A DNA stretch of 6,438 nucleotides. Origin: an uncultured Anaerotruncus sp. (GTDB lineage: Bacteria > Bacillota_A > Clostridia > Oscillospirales > CAG-272). The notes under the pieces were generated by a model. It saw only the letters and a list, made by a program, of their open reading frames with translations, was not told where the DNA came from and ran no database searches. Positions 1 to 6,438 of this stretch are shown here, one piece after another. The DNA is taken from the NCBI GenBank assembly GCA_958414155.1, contig CATYWI010000074.1, positions 1 through 6,438 of the forward strand. The letters are read 5' to 3'. Every line of letters starts with the position of its first letter. The stretch's first letter is position 1. The translations under genes and the position numbers were made by a program.

Positions 1-785
<785 letters not shown>

Positions 786-801
786 GAAAGGAAGGCACAA
801 A

Positions 802-3666
802 ATGCCGGATTTCATAAAAATAAAGGGCGCGCGCGTCCACAATCTCAAAAATATCGATCTCACGATACCGCGGGACAAGCTGGTGGTATTTACCGGGCTT
901 TCCGGCTCCGGAAAATCATCGCTTGCCTTTGACACGATATACGCCGAGGGACACAGGCGGTTCGTTGAATCGCTGTCGTCATATGCAAGGCAGTTCCTCG
1001 GTCAGCTCGACAAGCCGGACATCGATTCGATAGAGGGACTTTCCCCCGCGATCTCGATAGACCAGAAGACCACCTCAAAGAATCCGCGCTCCACGGTCGG
1101 CACCGTTACCGAAATATACGACTACCTGCGTCTGCTTTACGCCCGCGTCGGCGTGACACACTGCCCCGTATGCGGCAAGGTCATATCACGGCAGACGGTC
1201 GATCAGATAATAGACAAAATAATGACTCTGCCAGAGGGCGAGCGCTTTCTCGTGCTCGCGCCGGTCGTGCGCGCCAAAAAGGGAATGCACGAAAAGGTTC
1301 TTGCCGATGCGCGCAAATCCGGCTACACACGCGTGCGCGTGGACGGCAGCATGTACGATCTTGACGAGGAGATATCGCTTGACAAGAACCTGCGCCACAG
1401 CATTGAGGTGGTAGTGGACCGCCTTGTGATGCGCGGCGACATACGTTCGCGTCTTTCCGACTCGGTAGAGACCGCGCTTGCTCTTGCCGAAAAAAGACTG
1501 CTGATAGTCACCGTCCCGCGCGAGGACGGCGAAAAGCCGCGCGAACTTGAATTTTCACAGACCTATGCCTGCGAGGAGCACGGAATATCCTTCGGCGAGC
1601 TTGAGCCACGCATGTTCTCCTTCAACAACCCCGCCGGCGCCTGCCCCGACTGCGCCGGACTTGGCGTAACGCGCCGCGTATCTGTGGACCGCGTTATTCC
1701 GGACCGCTCGCTGTCCCTTTCCGGCGGCGCGATAGCGGTAAACGGCTTCAAAACGCTTGAGGAGGAGAGCTGGAACGGTCCTCTTTTTGCCGCCGTGGCG
1801 GAAAGATACGGCTTTACGCTCGACACCCCTATCGAAAAGCTGACAGGTGACCAGCTAAACATCCTGCTTTACGGCTCCGGAGCCGAAAAATACGATGTAA
1901 CGCGCTATTTCGGTCACGAGGGGCACCGCAAGTCGGCGACCTTTGACGGTATCATTCCCATGATCGAACAGCGCATGGAATACGGCATGAGCGCCGAATA
2001 TTACGAGCAGTTCATTGAGGAGATCCCCTGCGCGACCTGCCACGGGCGCAGACTCAATCCAATGTCGCTCGCAGTTACCGTAGGCGGGCTTGCTATCGAC
2101 GAATTCTGCGATCTTTCGGTAGACCGCGCGCTTGAGTATATTTCGGGCGCTGCGCTGGAGCTTACCGAAACGGAAATGAAAATAGTAAAAGAGGTGCTGA
2201 AGGAGATACGCTCGCGCCTCACATTCCTGCAAAGCGTAGGGCTTGGGTATCTTACGCTTTCACGCCGCGCGGGGAGCCTCTCCGGCGGCGAGGCACAGCG
2301 CATACGGCTTGCAACGCAGATAGGCTCGTCCCTTGTCGGCGTGCTTTACGTGCTTGACGAGCCGAGCATAGGACTGCACCAGCGCGACAACGACCTGCTG
2401 ATAGCCACGCTCAAGCAGCTGCGCGACCTCGGCAACACGGTGATAGTCGTTGAGCATGACGAGGATATGATGCGCCGGTCGGATTATATCGTAGATATTG
2501 GTCCCGGCGCAGGCATCCACGGCGGCAATGTGGTCGCCGCGGGCACTCCCGAGGAGGTAGCGGCAAACCCCGATTCGCTTACCGGCGCATACCTTTCCGG
2601 CAGACGGGTGATCCCGGTGCCCGAGGAGCGCCGTCCCGGAAACGGACATTTTCTCACCGTGCACGGCGCGCGCGAGCACAATCTCAAAAATATCGATGTA
2701 AGCATCCCGCTCGGCTGCTTCGTCTGCGTTACCGGCGTGTCCGGCTCGGGAAAATCCTCTCTCGTGAACGGTATCATTAATCCGGTGCTGAGTTCAGCGC
2801 TCAACGGCGCGCGCCGCCGCCCCGGAAACTGCGACAGTATTGAAGGCATTGAATTTCTCGACAAGGTGATAGACATCGACCAGAGTCCGATAGGACGCAC
2901 GCCGCGCTCCAATCCGGCGACATATACCGGGCTTTTCAATGATATACGCGAGCTTTTTGCCTCCACCCGCGATGCGAACGTGCGCGGCTACAAGGCGGGA
3001 AGATTCTCGTTCAACGTAAAGGGCGGCAGATGCGAGGCATGCCAGGGCGACGGGGTACGCCGCATTGAAATGCACTTTCTGCCCGATGTTTACGTTACAT
3101 GCGACGTATGCCACGGCAAGCGCTACAACCGCGACACACTTGAGGTGAGGTATAAAGGCAAGAATATTTATGAGGTCCTTGAAATGACCTCCGAGGAGGG
3201 CGTCGTCTTTTTTGACGGACTGCCCAAGATACGCCGCAAGCTCCAGACGCTGTGCGATGTCGGTCTCGGATACATCAAAATAGGTCAGTCCTCCACCACG
3301 ATATCCGGCGGCGAGGCACAGCGCGTCAAGCTGGCGACCGAGCTTTCCCGCCGCAGCACAGGCAAGACCATGTACATTCTTGATGAACCCACCACCGGTC
3401 TACACACCGAGGATGTATCGCGTCTGCTCACCGTGCTGCGCCGCTTTGTTGACGCGGGCAACACCGTGCTCGTGATAGAGCACAACATGGAGATCATAAA
3501 GACCGCCGACTATCTTATCGACCTCGGTCCCGAGGGCGGCGACGGCGGCGGAACACTCGTTGCCTGCGGCACCCCCGAGGAGGTGGCAGCCTGCCCGGCA
3601 TCCTATACCGGCAGATATCTGCGGGAGCATCTCCCCGGCTTCTGCACGGCAGCGGAGAAAAAATAA
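802..3666 (+). CDS. uvrA: UvrA, excinuclease ABC subunit A
   Basis: UvrA is the dimeric, DNA-bound ATPase that senses bulky lesions and hands them to UvrB. The 954 residues are full length (the E. coli protein has 940). Two ABC modules are intact. Module I has Walker A GLSGSGKS (32-39), signature LSGGE (493-497) and Walker B ending LDEP (D519, E520). Module II has Walker A GVSGSGKS (645-652), signature ISGGE (834-838) and Walker B LDEP (D861, E862). Cysteine pairs fit three zinc modules: C121/C124 with C410/C413; C257/H260 with C281/C284; C744/C747 with C767/C770. The middle one has His (CEEH) where E. coli has Cys. The region after the first CPVC (about 130-250) is the expected UvrB-binding domain. 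The ATG at 802 is supported by AGGAAGG (789-795) six bases upstream and by the family-typical N-terminus. It probably shares an operon with uvrB. No LexA-like box is seen in the 16-base gap; any SOS control would lie upstream of uvrB. Confidence 0.98.
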   Translation: MPDFIKIKGARVHNLKNIDLTIPRDKLVVFTGLSGSGKSSLAFDTIYAEGHRRFVESLSSYARQFLGQLDKPDIDSIEGLSPAISIDQKTTSKNPRSTVGTVTEIYDYLRLLYARVGVTHCPVCGKVISRQTVDQIIDKIMTLPEGERFLVLAPVVRAKKGMHEKVLADARKSGYTRVRVDGSMYDLDEEISLDKNLRHSIEVVVDRLVMRGDIRSRLSDSVETALALAEKRLLIVTVPREDGEKPRELEFSQTYACEEHGISFGELEPRMFSFNNPAGACPDCAGLGVTRRVSVDRVIPDRSLSLSGGAIAVNGFKTLEEESWNGPLFAAVAERYGFTLDTPIEKLTGDQLNILLYGSGAEKYDVTRYFGHEGHRKSATFDGIIPMIEQRMEYGMSAEYYEQFIEEIPCATCHGRRLNPMSLAVTVGGLAIDEFCDLSVDRALEYISGAALELTETEMKIVKEVLKEIRSRLTFLQSVGLGYLTLSRRAGSLSGGEAQRIRLATQIGSSLVGVLYVLDEPSIGLHQRDNDLLIATLKQLRDLGNTVIVVEHDEDMMRRSDYIVDIGPGAGIHGGNVVAAGTPEEVAANPDSLTGAYLSGRRVIPVPEERRPGNGHFLTVHGAREHNLKNIDVSIPLGCFVCVTGVSGSGKSSLVNGIINPVLSSALNGARRRPGNCDSIEGIEFLDKVIDIDQSPIGRTPRSNPATYTGLFNDIRELFASTRDANVRGYKAGRFSFNVKGGRCEACQGDGVRRIEMHFLPDVYVTCDVCHGKRYNRDTLEVRYKGKNIYEVLEMTSEEGVVFFDGLPKIRRKLQTLCDVGLGYIKIGQSSTTISGGEAQRVKLATELSRRSTGKTMYILDEPTTGLHTEDVSRLLTVLRRFVDAGNTVLVIEHNMEIIKTADYLIDLGPEGGDGGGTLVACGTPEEVAACPASYTGRYLREHLPGFCTAAEKK

Positions 3667-3678
3667 AAGATCGTATTC

Positions 3679-3696
3679 ATACAGTTTATACTGTAT
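3679..3696 (+). terminator. AT-rich stem-loop just after uvrA
   Basis: ATACAGT, loop TTAT, ACTGTAT forms a perfect 7-bp dyad 12 bases after the uvrA stop, followed by a short ATTTT. The stem has only two G-C pairs and the T run is four bases, so it is a weak intrinsic terminator at best. It could equally be an operator-type DNA dyad. The function is inferred; only the symmetry is seen directly. Confidence 0.35.
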
Positions 3697-3742
3697 ATTT
3701 TCGCGAATATTCACTCGGCACTGAATAAACACAGCTCATATC

Positions 3743-3771
3743 CGGCGGCATGCATAAAATGCATACCGCCG
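3743..3771 (+). terminator. GC-rich 13-bp stem-loop, likely end of the uvrBA transcript
   Basis: The arms 3743-3755 (CGGCGGCATGCAT) and 3759-3771 (ATGCATACCGCCG) pair over 13 positions around an AAA loop, with one C-A mismatch (3749/3765). This is the strongest hairpin between uvrA and the downstream promoter, so it is probably the uvrBA terminator or a 3'-end stabiliser. No real T run follows (CTTAAATAT), which weakens a Rho-independent call. On the opposite strand the mismatch becomes a G-U wobble, so a minus-strand RNA would fold better, but no minus-strand gene is present to use it. Confidence 0.45.
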
Positions 3772-3831
3772 CTTAAATATCGCACAAAAACGCATACCGT
3801 CAGCCCCGTCATTAGTGAATATGCAACAAAA

Positions 3832-3845
3832 TCAAAAAATATTCA
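3832..3845. promoter_or_regulatory. Weak ARG-box-like site upstream of the promoter
   Basis: TCAAAAAATATTCA matches 12 of 14 positions of the ARG-box core TGAATwwwwATTCA, with a good right half (ATTCA) and a degraded left half. Its centre is exactly 31 bp, about three helical turns, upstream of the strong box at 3863-3876, just before the -35 element. AT-rich DNA produces such matches by chance, so it is called only because of the phasing with the better site. Confidence 0.35.
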
Positions 3846-3854
3846 GAAAAGCCC

Positions 3855-3883
3855 TTGACAGCTGAATAATTATGCAGTATAAT
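3855..3883 (+). promoter_or_regulatory. Consensus sigma-A promoter of the amino acid transporter operon
   Basis: The -35 hexamer TTGACA (3855-3860) and -10 hexamer TATAAT (3878-3883) are both perfect and separated by the optimal 17 bases. Transcription should start near 3890, giving a leader of roughly 47 bases before the ATG at 3937. A promoter this close to consensus implies high unrepressed output, which fits an abundant binding protein and control mainly by a repressor. The spacer contains an ARG box. Confidence 0.9.
3863..3876. promoter_or_regulatory. ARG box: predicted ArgR/AhrC operator inside the promoter spacer
   Basis: TGAATAATTATGCA matches 13 of 14 positions of the E. coli ARG-box core TGAATwwwwATTCA, and all core positions if the G/T alternative of the Bacillus AhrC consensus (ATKCA) is allowed. 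It lies within a wider dyad, CTG-a-ATAATTAT-g-CAG (3862-3877), that fills the -35/-10 spacer almost exactly. A bound repressor there would block RNA polymerase. ArgR-family repressors bind with arginine as co-repressor, and the B. subtilis arginine importer operon is a known AhrC target. The match is seen directly; binding and arginine response are inferred. No argR gene is in the window. Confidence 0.65.
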
Positions 3884-3893
3884 ACGCACATCG

Positions 3894-3907
3894 AAAATAA
3901 ATATCCA
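3894..3907. promoter_or_regulatory. Weak ARG-box-like site downstream of the predicted transcription start
   Basis: AAAATAAATATCCA matches 11 of 14 positions of the ARG-box core and lies in the leader, just past the expected start of transcription. Its centre is exactly 31 bp downstream of the strong box. On its own this match would be dismissed; it is recorded because the three sites are evenly phased. Confidence 0.25.
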
Positions 3908-3936
3908 CTCACGGATACATACAAGGAGTACACACC

Positions 3937-4806
3937 ATGAAAAAAACATTAAGTCTCATTCTCGCCGCGGTAATGATAGCCGCCGCGCTGCTCACCTTTG
4001 CTTCCTGCGGTAAGTCCGGAAGCGGCAAGGTCAAGGTCATTGACATTGCACTTTCCGAAGAGGAATATGCATTTGCCGTAAACAAATCGGACGATGAGCT
4101 GCTCACCAAGGCAAACGAATACCTCGCCAAGATCAAAGCGGACGGCACCTTTGATGCGATCTGCAACAAGTACTTCGGCGATGGCACACCCACAAAGATA
4201 ACCTCCTCGACTCTTGACGAGTCCAAGGATCAGCTCGTGGTCGCTACCAGCACAGGATTTGACCCTTGTGAAATGGTCGATGAAAACGGAAAGTTCTACG
4301 GCGTTGACCTTGAGATCGCCGCTGGTCTTGCCGAGTACCTCGGCAAAGAGCTTGTTATCCAGGACATGAAGTTTGAGGCTGTTATCACCTCTGTCCAGAC
4401 CGGCATCTGCGACATCGGCATGGCGGGTCTTACCGTTACCGAAAAGAGAAAAGCCAGCGTAAACTTCGGCGATTCCTACTACAACGCTTCTCAGGTTCTC
4501 ATCGTTCCCGAGGAATGCACGGTTTTCGATTCCTGCAAGACCGCCGATGACGTTGTTGCCATCCTCGACAAGCTGACCAAGTCCAACAAGATCGGCTGCC
4601 AGACCGGTACGACCGGTGAAACCTACATCGTCGGCGACACCGACAAGGGCGACGACGGCTACGGCTTCAAGGGGCTCCCCGCCACCAAGATGGGCTATGA
4701 CTACGCTGCTCTCGCAGTCACCGCTATGATAAACGGCGAGATCGATTACGTCATCCTTGACAACGCACCCGCAAAGGCCATAGCAAAATCCGTAAGCGGC
4801 AAATAA
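3937..4806 (+). CDS. Amino-acid-binding lipoprotein of an ABC importer, circularly permuted SBP_bac_3 family
   Basis: This is the extracytoplasmic receptor that captures a polar amino acid and delivers it to the permease encoded downstream. AAGGAG (3923-3928) lies eight bases before the ATG. Residues 1-23 are a lipoprotein signal peptide (MKK, hydrophobic core, F-A-S before C24), so the protein should be lipid-anchored at C24. The family parts appear in swapped order. Residues 32-81 carry the usual C-terminal segment (EEEYAFAV, ELLTKANEYL, IKADGTFDAI, KYFG). Residues 82-97 are a linker. Residues 98-289 carry the usual N-terminal start (QLVVATSTGFDP, ENGKFYGVDLEIA), the carboxylate-binding region GLTVTEKR (R171), QTGTTGE (222-228), a probable amino-group ligand D255, and DYVILDNAPAKA, then stop. 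Nothing seems missing: total length is near the family norm and all pieces are present once. ATC dominates isoleucine codons (13 of 20), unlike the neighbours, suggesting high expression. The family assignment is secure; the arginine or basic amino acid substrate is inferred from the ARG box. Confidence 0.93.
   Translation: MKKTLSLILAAVMIAAALLTFASCGKSGSGKVKVIDIALSEEEYAFAVNKSDDELLTKANEYLAKIKADGTFDAICNKYFGDGTPTKITSSTLDESKDQLVVATSTGFDPCEMVDENGKFYGVDLEIAAGLAEYLGKELVIQDMKFEAVITSVQTGICDIGMAGLTVTEKRKASVNFGDSYYNASQVLIVPEECTVFDSCKTADDVVAILDKLTKSNKIGCQTGTTGETYIVGDTDKGDDGYGFKGLPATKMGYDYAALAVTAMINGEIDYVILDNAPAKAIAKSVSGK
4012..4029 (+). repeat. Copy 1 of the KS-x-SGK terminal repeat, just after the lipobox cysteine
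   Basis: The codons AAG TCC GGA AGC GGC AAG (residues 26-31, KSGSGK) nearly duplicate the last six codons of the same gene at 4786-4803; 15 of 18 bases agree. Here the repeat leads straight into VKVIDIALSEEEY, the sequence expected to follow the protein's present C-terminus. It also serves as a flexible Gly/Ser spacer after the lipid anchor, so selection for linker composition could explain part of the match. Confidence 0.6.
4786..4803 (+). repeat. Copy 2 of the KS-x-SGK terminal repeat, at the C-terminus of the binding protein
   Basis: The codons AAA TCC GTA AGC GGC AAA (residues 284-289, KSVSGK) are followed at once by TAA. They match 15 of 18 bases of 4012-4029. In an unpermuted relative this position would run on into the strand that here follows copy 1, so the two copies mark the point at which the ancestral chain was opened. 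Confidence 0.6.
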
Positions 4807-4823
4807 ATAATAATTCATCACGG

Positions 4824-4858
4824 ATTCCGGAGCCTGTCGCAAAAGGCGGCTCCGGAAT
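4824..4858 (+). terminator. 11-bp stem-loop between binding-protein and permease genes
   Basis: ATTCCGGAGCC (4824-4834) and GGCTCCGGAAT (4848-4858) pair perfectly around a 13-base loop, and only a TT-C follows the stem. It begins 18 bases after the binding-protein stop and ends nine bases before the permease ribosome binding site. With such a short T run it should be a partial terminator or an mRNA 3'-end stabiliser. Such structures commonly raise the binding protein level over the membrane components in ABC importer operons. The pairing is seen directly; the effect is inferred. Confidence 0.6.
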
Positions 4859-4879
4859 TTCGGGACAGGAGATATCCTA

Positions 4880-5587
4880 ATGGACATAGCAATCAAATGG
4901 GAAAAGTTTTGGCAATCCTTCTGGGTCCAGGAGGGCTACCGGCGCGTATTTTCCGACGGTCTTACCAACACCCTCATAATCGCGGTGTCGGGTCTTCTCA
5001 TCGGCATTCTGATAGGCACTCTCATTGCCTCAGTCAAGGTAATGCCCAAATACAAGGTCCTCCCGCGCGTGCTTGACGGTATCTGCAACGTATACGTCGG
5101 ATTTTTCCGCGGAACGCCTATCGTTGTTCAGCTTTTGCTGTCGTACTATGTCATATGCCCGCTTATGGGGATTAAACTCGGCTCGCTGAACACCTGCATA
5201 CTCGTATTCGGCCTCAACAGCGGAGCCTATGTCTCCGAAATAATGCGTGCCGGCATTCAGTCGGTCGATCCCGGTCAGATGGAGGCGGGGCGCGCCCTCG
5301 GTCTCCCCTATGCCGCCACTATGATAAAGATAATCGTGCCCCAGGCGGTAAAAAACATTCTGCCCACGCTCGGCAATGAGTTTATAGCTCTTGTCAAGGA
5401 CACCTCGGTAGCCAGTTTTGTCGCCGCGGTGGACCTCTACAAGGTCTTTACCGAGATCGGTACGAGCAACTATGAATACCTCATGCCGTACCTTGCAATG
5501 GCGCTTATATATATAATTCTTGTTCTGCTCATCACACTGCTCTTCAAACTGATAGAAAAGCAGCTCCACCGCAGTGACCGCGCATAA
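4880..5587 (+). CDS. Polar amino acid ABC transporter permease (HisM/GlnP/ArtQ type)
   Basis: This is the membrane-spanning subunit that forms the amino acid channel in the cytoplasmic membrane. The 235 residues are normal for the family. A family-typical opening [14 protein letters not shown] (25-38) leads into the first membrane helix (~30-52). [13 protein letters not shown] (75-87) is the family hallmark after it, and further hydrophobic segments lie near 85-110, 165-190 and 203-225. The EAA coupling loop that docks onto the ATPase is clear: [22 protein letters not shown] (E135 to A156), followed by [11 protein letters not shown]. The start is set by AGGAGA (4867-4872), seven bases before the ATG. 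Only one permease gene lies in the operon, so it probably acts as a homodimer, as GlnP does, rather than as a HisQ/HisM-type pair. The binding-protein gene is 73 bases upstream across a stem-loop; the ATPase gene follows after 11 bases. The substrate cannot be read from this sequence. Confidence 0.95.
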   Translation: MDIAIKWEKFWQSFWVQEGYRRVFSDGLTNTLIIAVSGLLIGILIGTLIASVKVMPKYKVLPRVLDGICNVYVGFFRGTPIVVQLLLSYYVICPLMGIKLGSLNTCILVFGLNSGAYVSEIMRAGIQSVDPGQMEAGRALGLPYAATMIKIIVPQAVKNILPTLGNEFIALVKDTSVASFVAAVDLYKVFTEIGTSNYEYLMPYLAMALIYIILVLLITLLFKLIEKQLHRSDRA

Positions 5588-5598
5588 GGAGGCACGCA

Positions 5599-6417
5599 AT
5601 GGAAAACAAAAACCAGAACATATCCCATCCCGGCGATGACCTTCTTGTGGTAAAGGATCTCTGCAAGACCTTCAAAAACGGAAAAAAGACCGTTTATGCT
5701 CTCGATCACGTCAGTAATGTAATAAAGAAAAACGAAAAGGTGGTCGTTATCGGACCCTCCGGAAGCGGAAAAAGCACATTTCTGCGCTGTCTCAACTGCA
5801 TGGAGGACCCCACAGGCGGATCGATATTTTTTGAAGGCGAAGACCTCGCCGATATGAAGGTGGACATCAACAAGCACCGCGAGCATATCGGAATGGTCTT
5901 TCAGCAGTTCAATCTTTTCAACAACAAAACCGTGCTCCAGAATATAATGCTGGCGCCCGTTTATATAAAAACCAAAAAGGCAGGCGGTCTTTTTGCTCCG
6001 TCAGCGGTAAAAAAACAGATAAAAGCCGAGGCGGAAACCACGGCGCACGAGCTTCTTGCCAAAATAGGGCTTGAGGATAAGGCAAACGTCTATCCCTCTA
6101 CCCTTTCCGGCGGTCAGAAGCAGCGTATCGCAATAATCCGCGCGCTCGCGATGAACCCCAAGGTGATGCTTTTCGATGAGCCGACCTCGGCGCTCGACCC
6201 CGAAATGGTCGGAGAGGTGCTCGATCTTATGAAAAAGCTCGCCGACGACGGCATGACCATGGTCGTGGTAACGCATGAAATGGGCTTTGCCCGCGAGGTC
6301 GCCGACCGCGTGATCTTTATGGCAGACGGAAAAATAGTGGAGGAGGGCAAGCCCGCAGAGTTTTTTGCTCACCCTGCCACCGACCGCGCCAAGCAGTTCC
6401 TCAAGTGTGTACTGTAA
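5599..6417 (+). CDS. Polar amino acid ABC transporter ATP-binding protein (GlnQ/HisP/ArtP type)
   Basis: This is the cytoplasmic ATPase that dimerises under the permease and powers uptake. All motifs are intact: Walker [10 protein letters not shown] (52-60), Q-loop VFQQFNLF (Q102), signature LSGGQ (169-173), Walker B VMLFDE (D193, E194), D-loop SALD (197-200) and the switch histidine in VVVTHEM (H226). [14 protein letters not shown] after the D-loop is typical of the polar amino acid subfamily. At 272 residues it is about 30 longer than GlnQ: about 14 extra residues precede the first strand ([14 protein letters not shown]), and another ~14 lie in the helical domain (about 126-146, [14 protein letters not shown]...). 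The start is fixed by AAGGAGG (5586-5592), which overlaps the permease stop codon, six bases before the ATG; translation of the two is probably coupled. Isoleucine codons are mostly ATA (9 of 15). Only 21 bases follow the stop, so any operon terminator or further gene is outside the window. Confidence 0.96.
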   Translation: MENKNQNISHPGDDLLVVKDLCKTFKNGKKTVYALDHVSNVIKKNEKVVVIGPSGSGKSTFLRCLNCMEDPTGGSIFFEGEDLADMKVDINKHREHIGMVFQQFNLFNNKTVLQNIMLAPVYIKTKKAGGLFAPSAVKKQIKAEAETTAHELLAKIGLEDKANVYPSTLSGGQKQRIAIIRALAMNPKVMLFDEPTSALDPEMVGEVLDLMKKLADDGMTMVVVTHEMGFAREVADRVIFMADGKIVEEGKPAEFFAHPATDRAKQFLKCVL

Positions 6418-6438
6418 AGATACTTCAATAGCATACGG

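Noticed and set aside
3679..3696. The ATACAGT/ACTGTAT dyad read as a LexA (SOS) box
   Set aside because: Its half-sites are in the opposite order to the E. coli CTGT-N8-ACAG box, it does not fit the GAAC-N4-GTTC type of Gram-positive LexA, and it lies downstream of uvrA rather than in front of a gene it would control.
3761..3799. Direct repeat GCATACCG at 3761-3768 and 3792-3799, also 31 bp apart
   Set aside because: Only eight bases long, with the first copy being part of the hairpin arm; it does not continue as a repeat array, so no CRISPR or iteron structure is indicated.
3707..3822. A 9-base inverted repeat, ATATTCACT (3707-3715) and AGTGAATAT (3814-3822)
   Set aside because: It is short and AT-rich with arms about 100 bases apart; chance pairing is the simplest reading, and no insertion sequence or gene lies between the arms.
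3890..3936. A riboswitch or T-box in the transporter leader
   Set aside because: The predicted leader is only about 47 bases, with no T-box motif or aptamer-like set of helices visible.
3872..3940. A 22-codon reading frame (MQYNTH...) whose stop overlaps the binding-protein start, like a leader peptide
   Set aside because: Its ATG lies upstream of the -10 element and so upstream of the expected transcription start; it has no ribosome binding site and would not be on the main transcript.
3937..4806. The swapped domain order explained as a frameshift, misassembly or chimeric gene
   Set aside because: The reading frame is unbroken, the signal peptide, ribosome binding site and downstream operon are in their proper places, and each family segment is present once with precisely fitting ends; an assembly error is unlikely to give this.

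Overview
The window looks like chromosome from an anaerobic Firmicute of the class Clostridia, probably an Oscillospiraceae/Ruminococcaceae-type gut bacterium. This is inferred from the protein style (UvrA/UvrB sequence, a Clostridia-type amino-acid-binding lipoprotein), AGGAGG-type ribosome binding sites, a moderately GC-rich base composition with heavy use of the ATA isoleucine codon, and a perfect sigma-A promoter. No 16S or other taxonomic marker is present, so the rank is a guess. All five genes lie on the + strand in two transcription units.

Region 1 (1-3666) is a nucleotide excision repair pair: the 3' part of uvrB (its first ~60% lies off the left edge) followed 16 bases later by a complete uvrA. 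UvrA finds the lesion, loads UvrB, and UvrB then prepares the site for UvrC; uvrC is not in the window.

Region 2 (3667-3936) is a 270-base AT-rich intergenic stretch with no convincing gene. It holds two stem-loops just after uvrA and a consensus promoter (TTGACA, 17-base spacer, TATAAT). The spacer is almost exactly filled by a near-perfect ARG box (TGAATAATTATGCA), the operator of the arginine repressor ArgR/AhrC. Two weaker look-alikes sit exactly 31 bp upstream and downstream.

Region 3 (3937-6417) is a three-gene polar amino acid ABC importer: binding lipoprotein, one permease, one ATPase. A stem-loop separates the binding-protein gene from the permease gene. The ARG box suggests arginine or a related amino acid as substrate, but this is inference.

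The most striking feature is the binding protein. It appears to be naturally circularly permuted. The segment that normally ends this family (EEEYAFAV...ELL..ANEYLA.IKADGTFD.I..KYFG) sits at the N-terminus directly after the lipobox cysteine. The segment that normally begins the mature protein follows it, and the polypeptide stops at the point (DNAPAKAIAKSVSGK) where ordinary relatives continue into the missing C-terminal part. The last six residues (KSVSGK) nearly repeat the six just after the lipobox (KSGSGK), with 15 of 18 bases identical, so the two ends can be rejoined without a gap.
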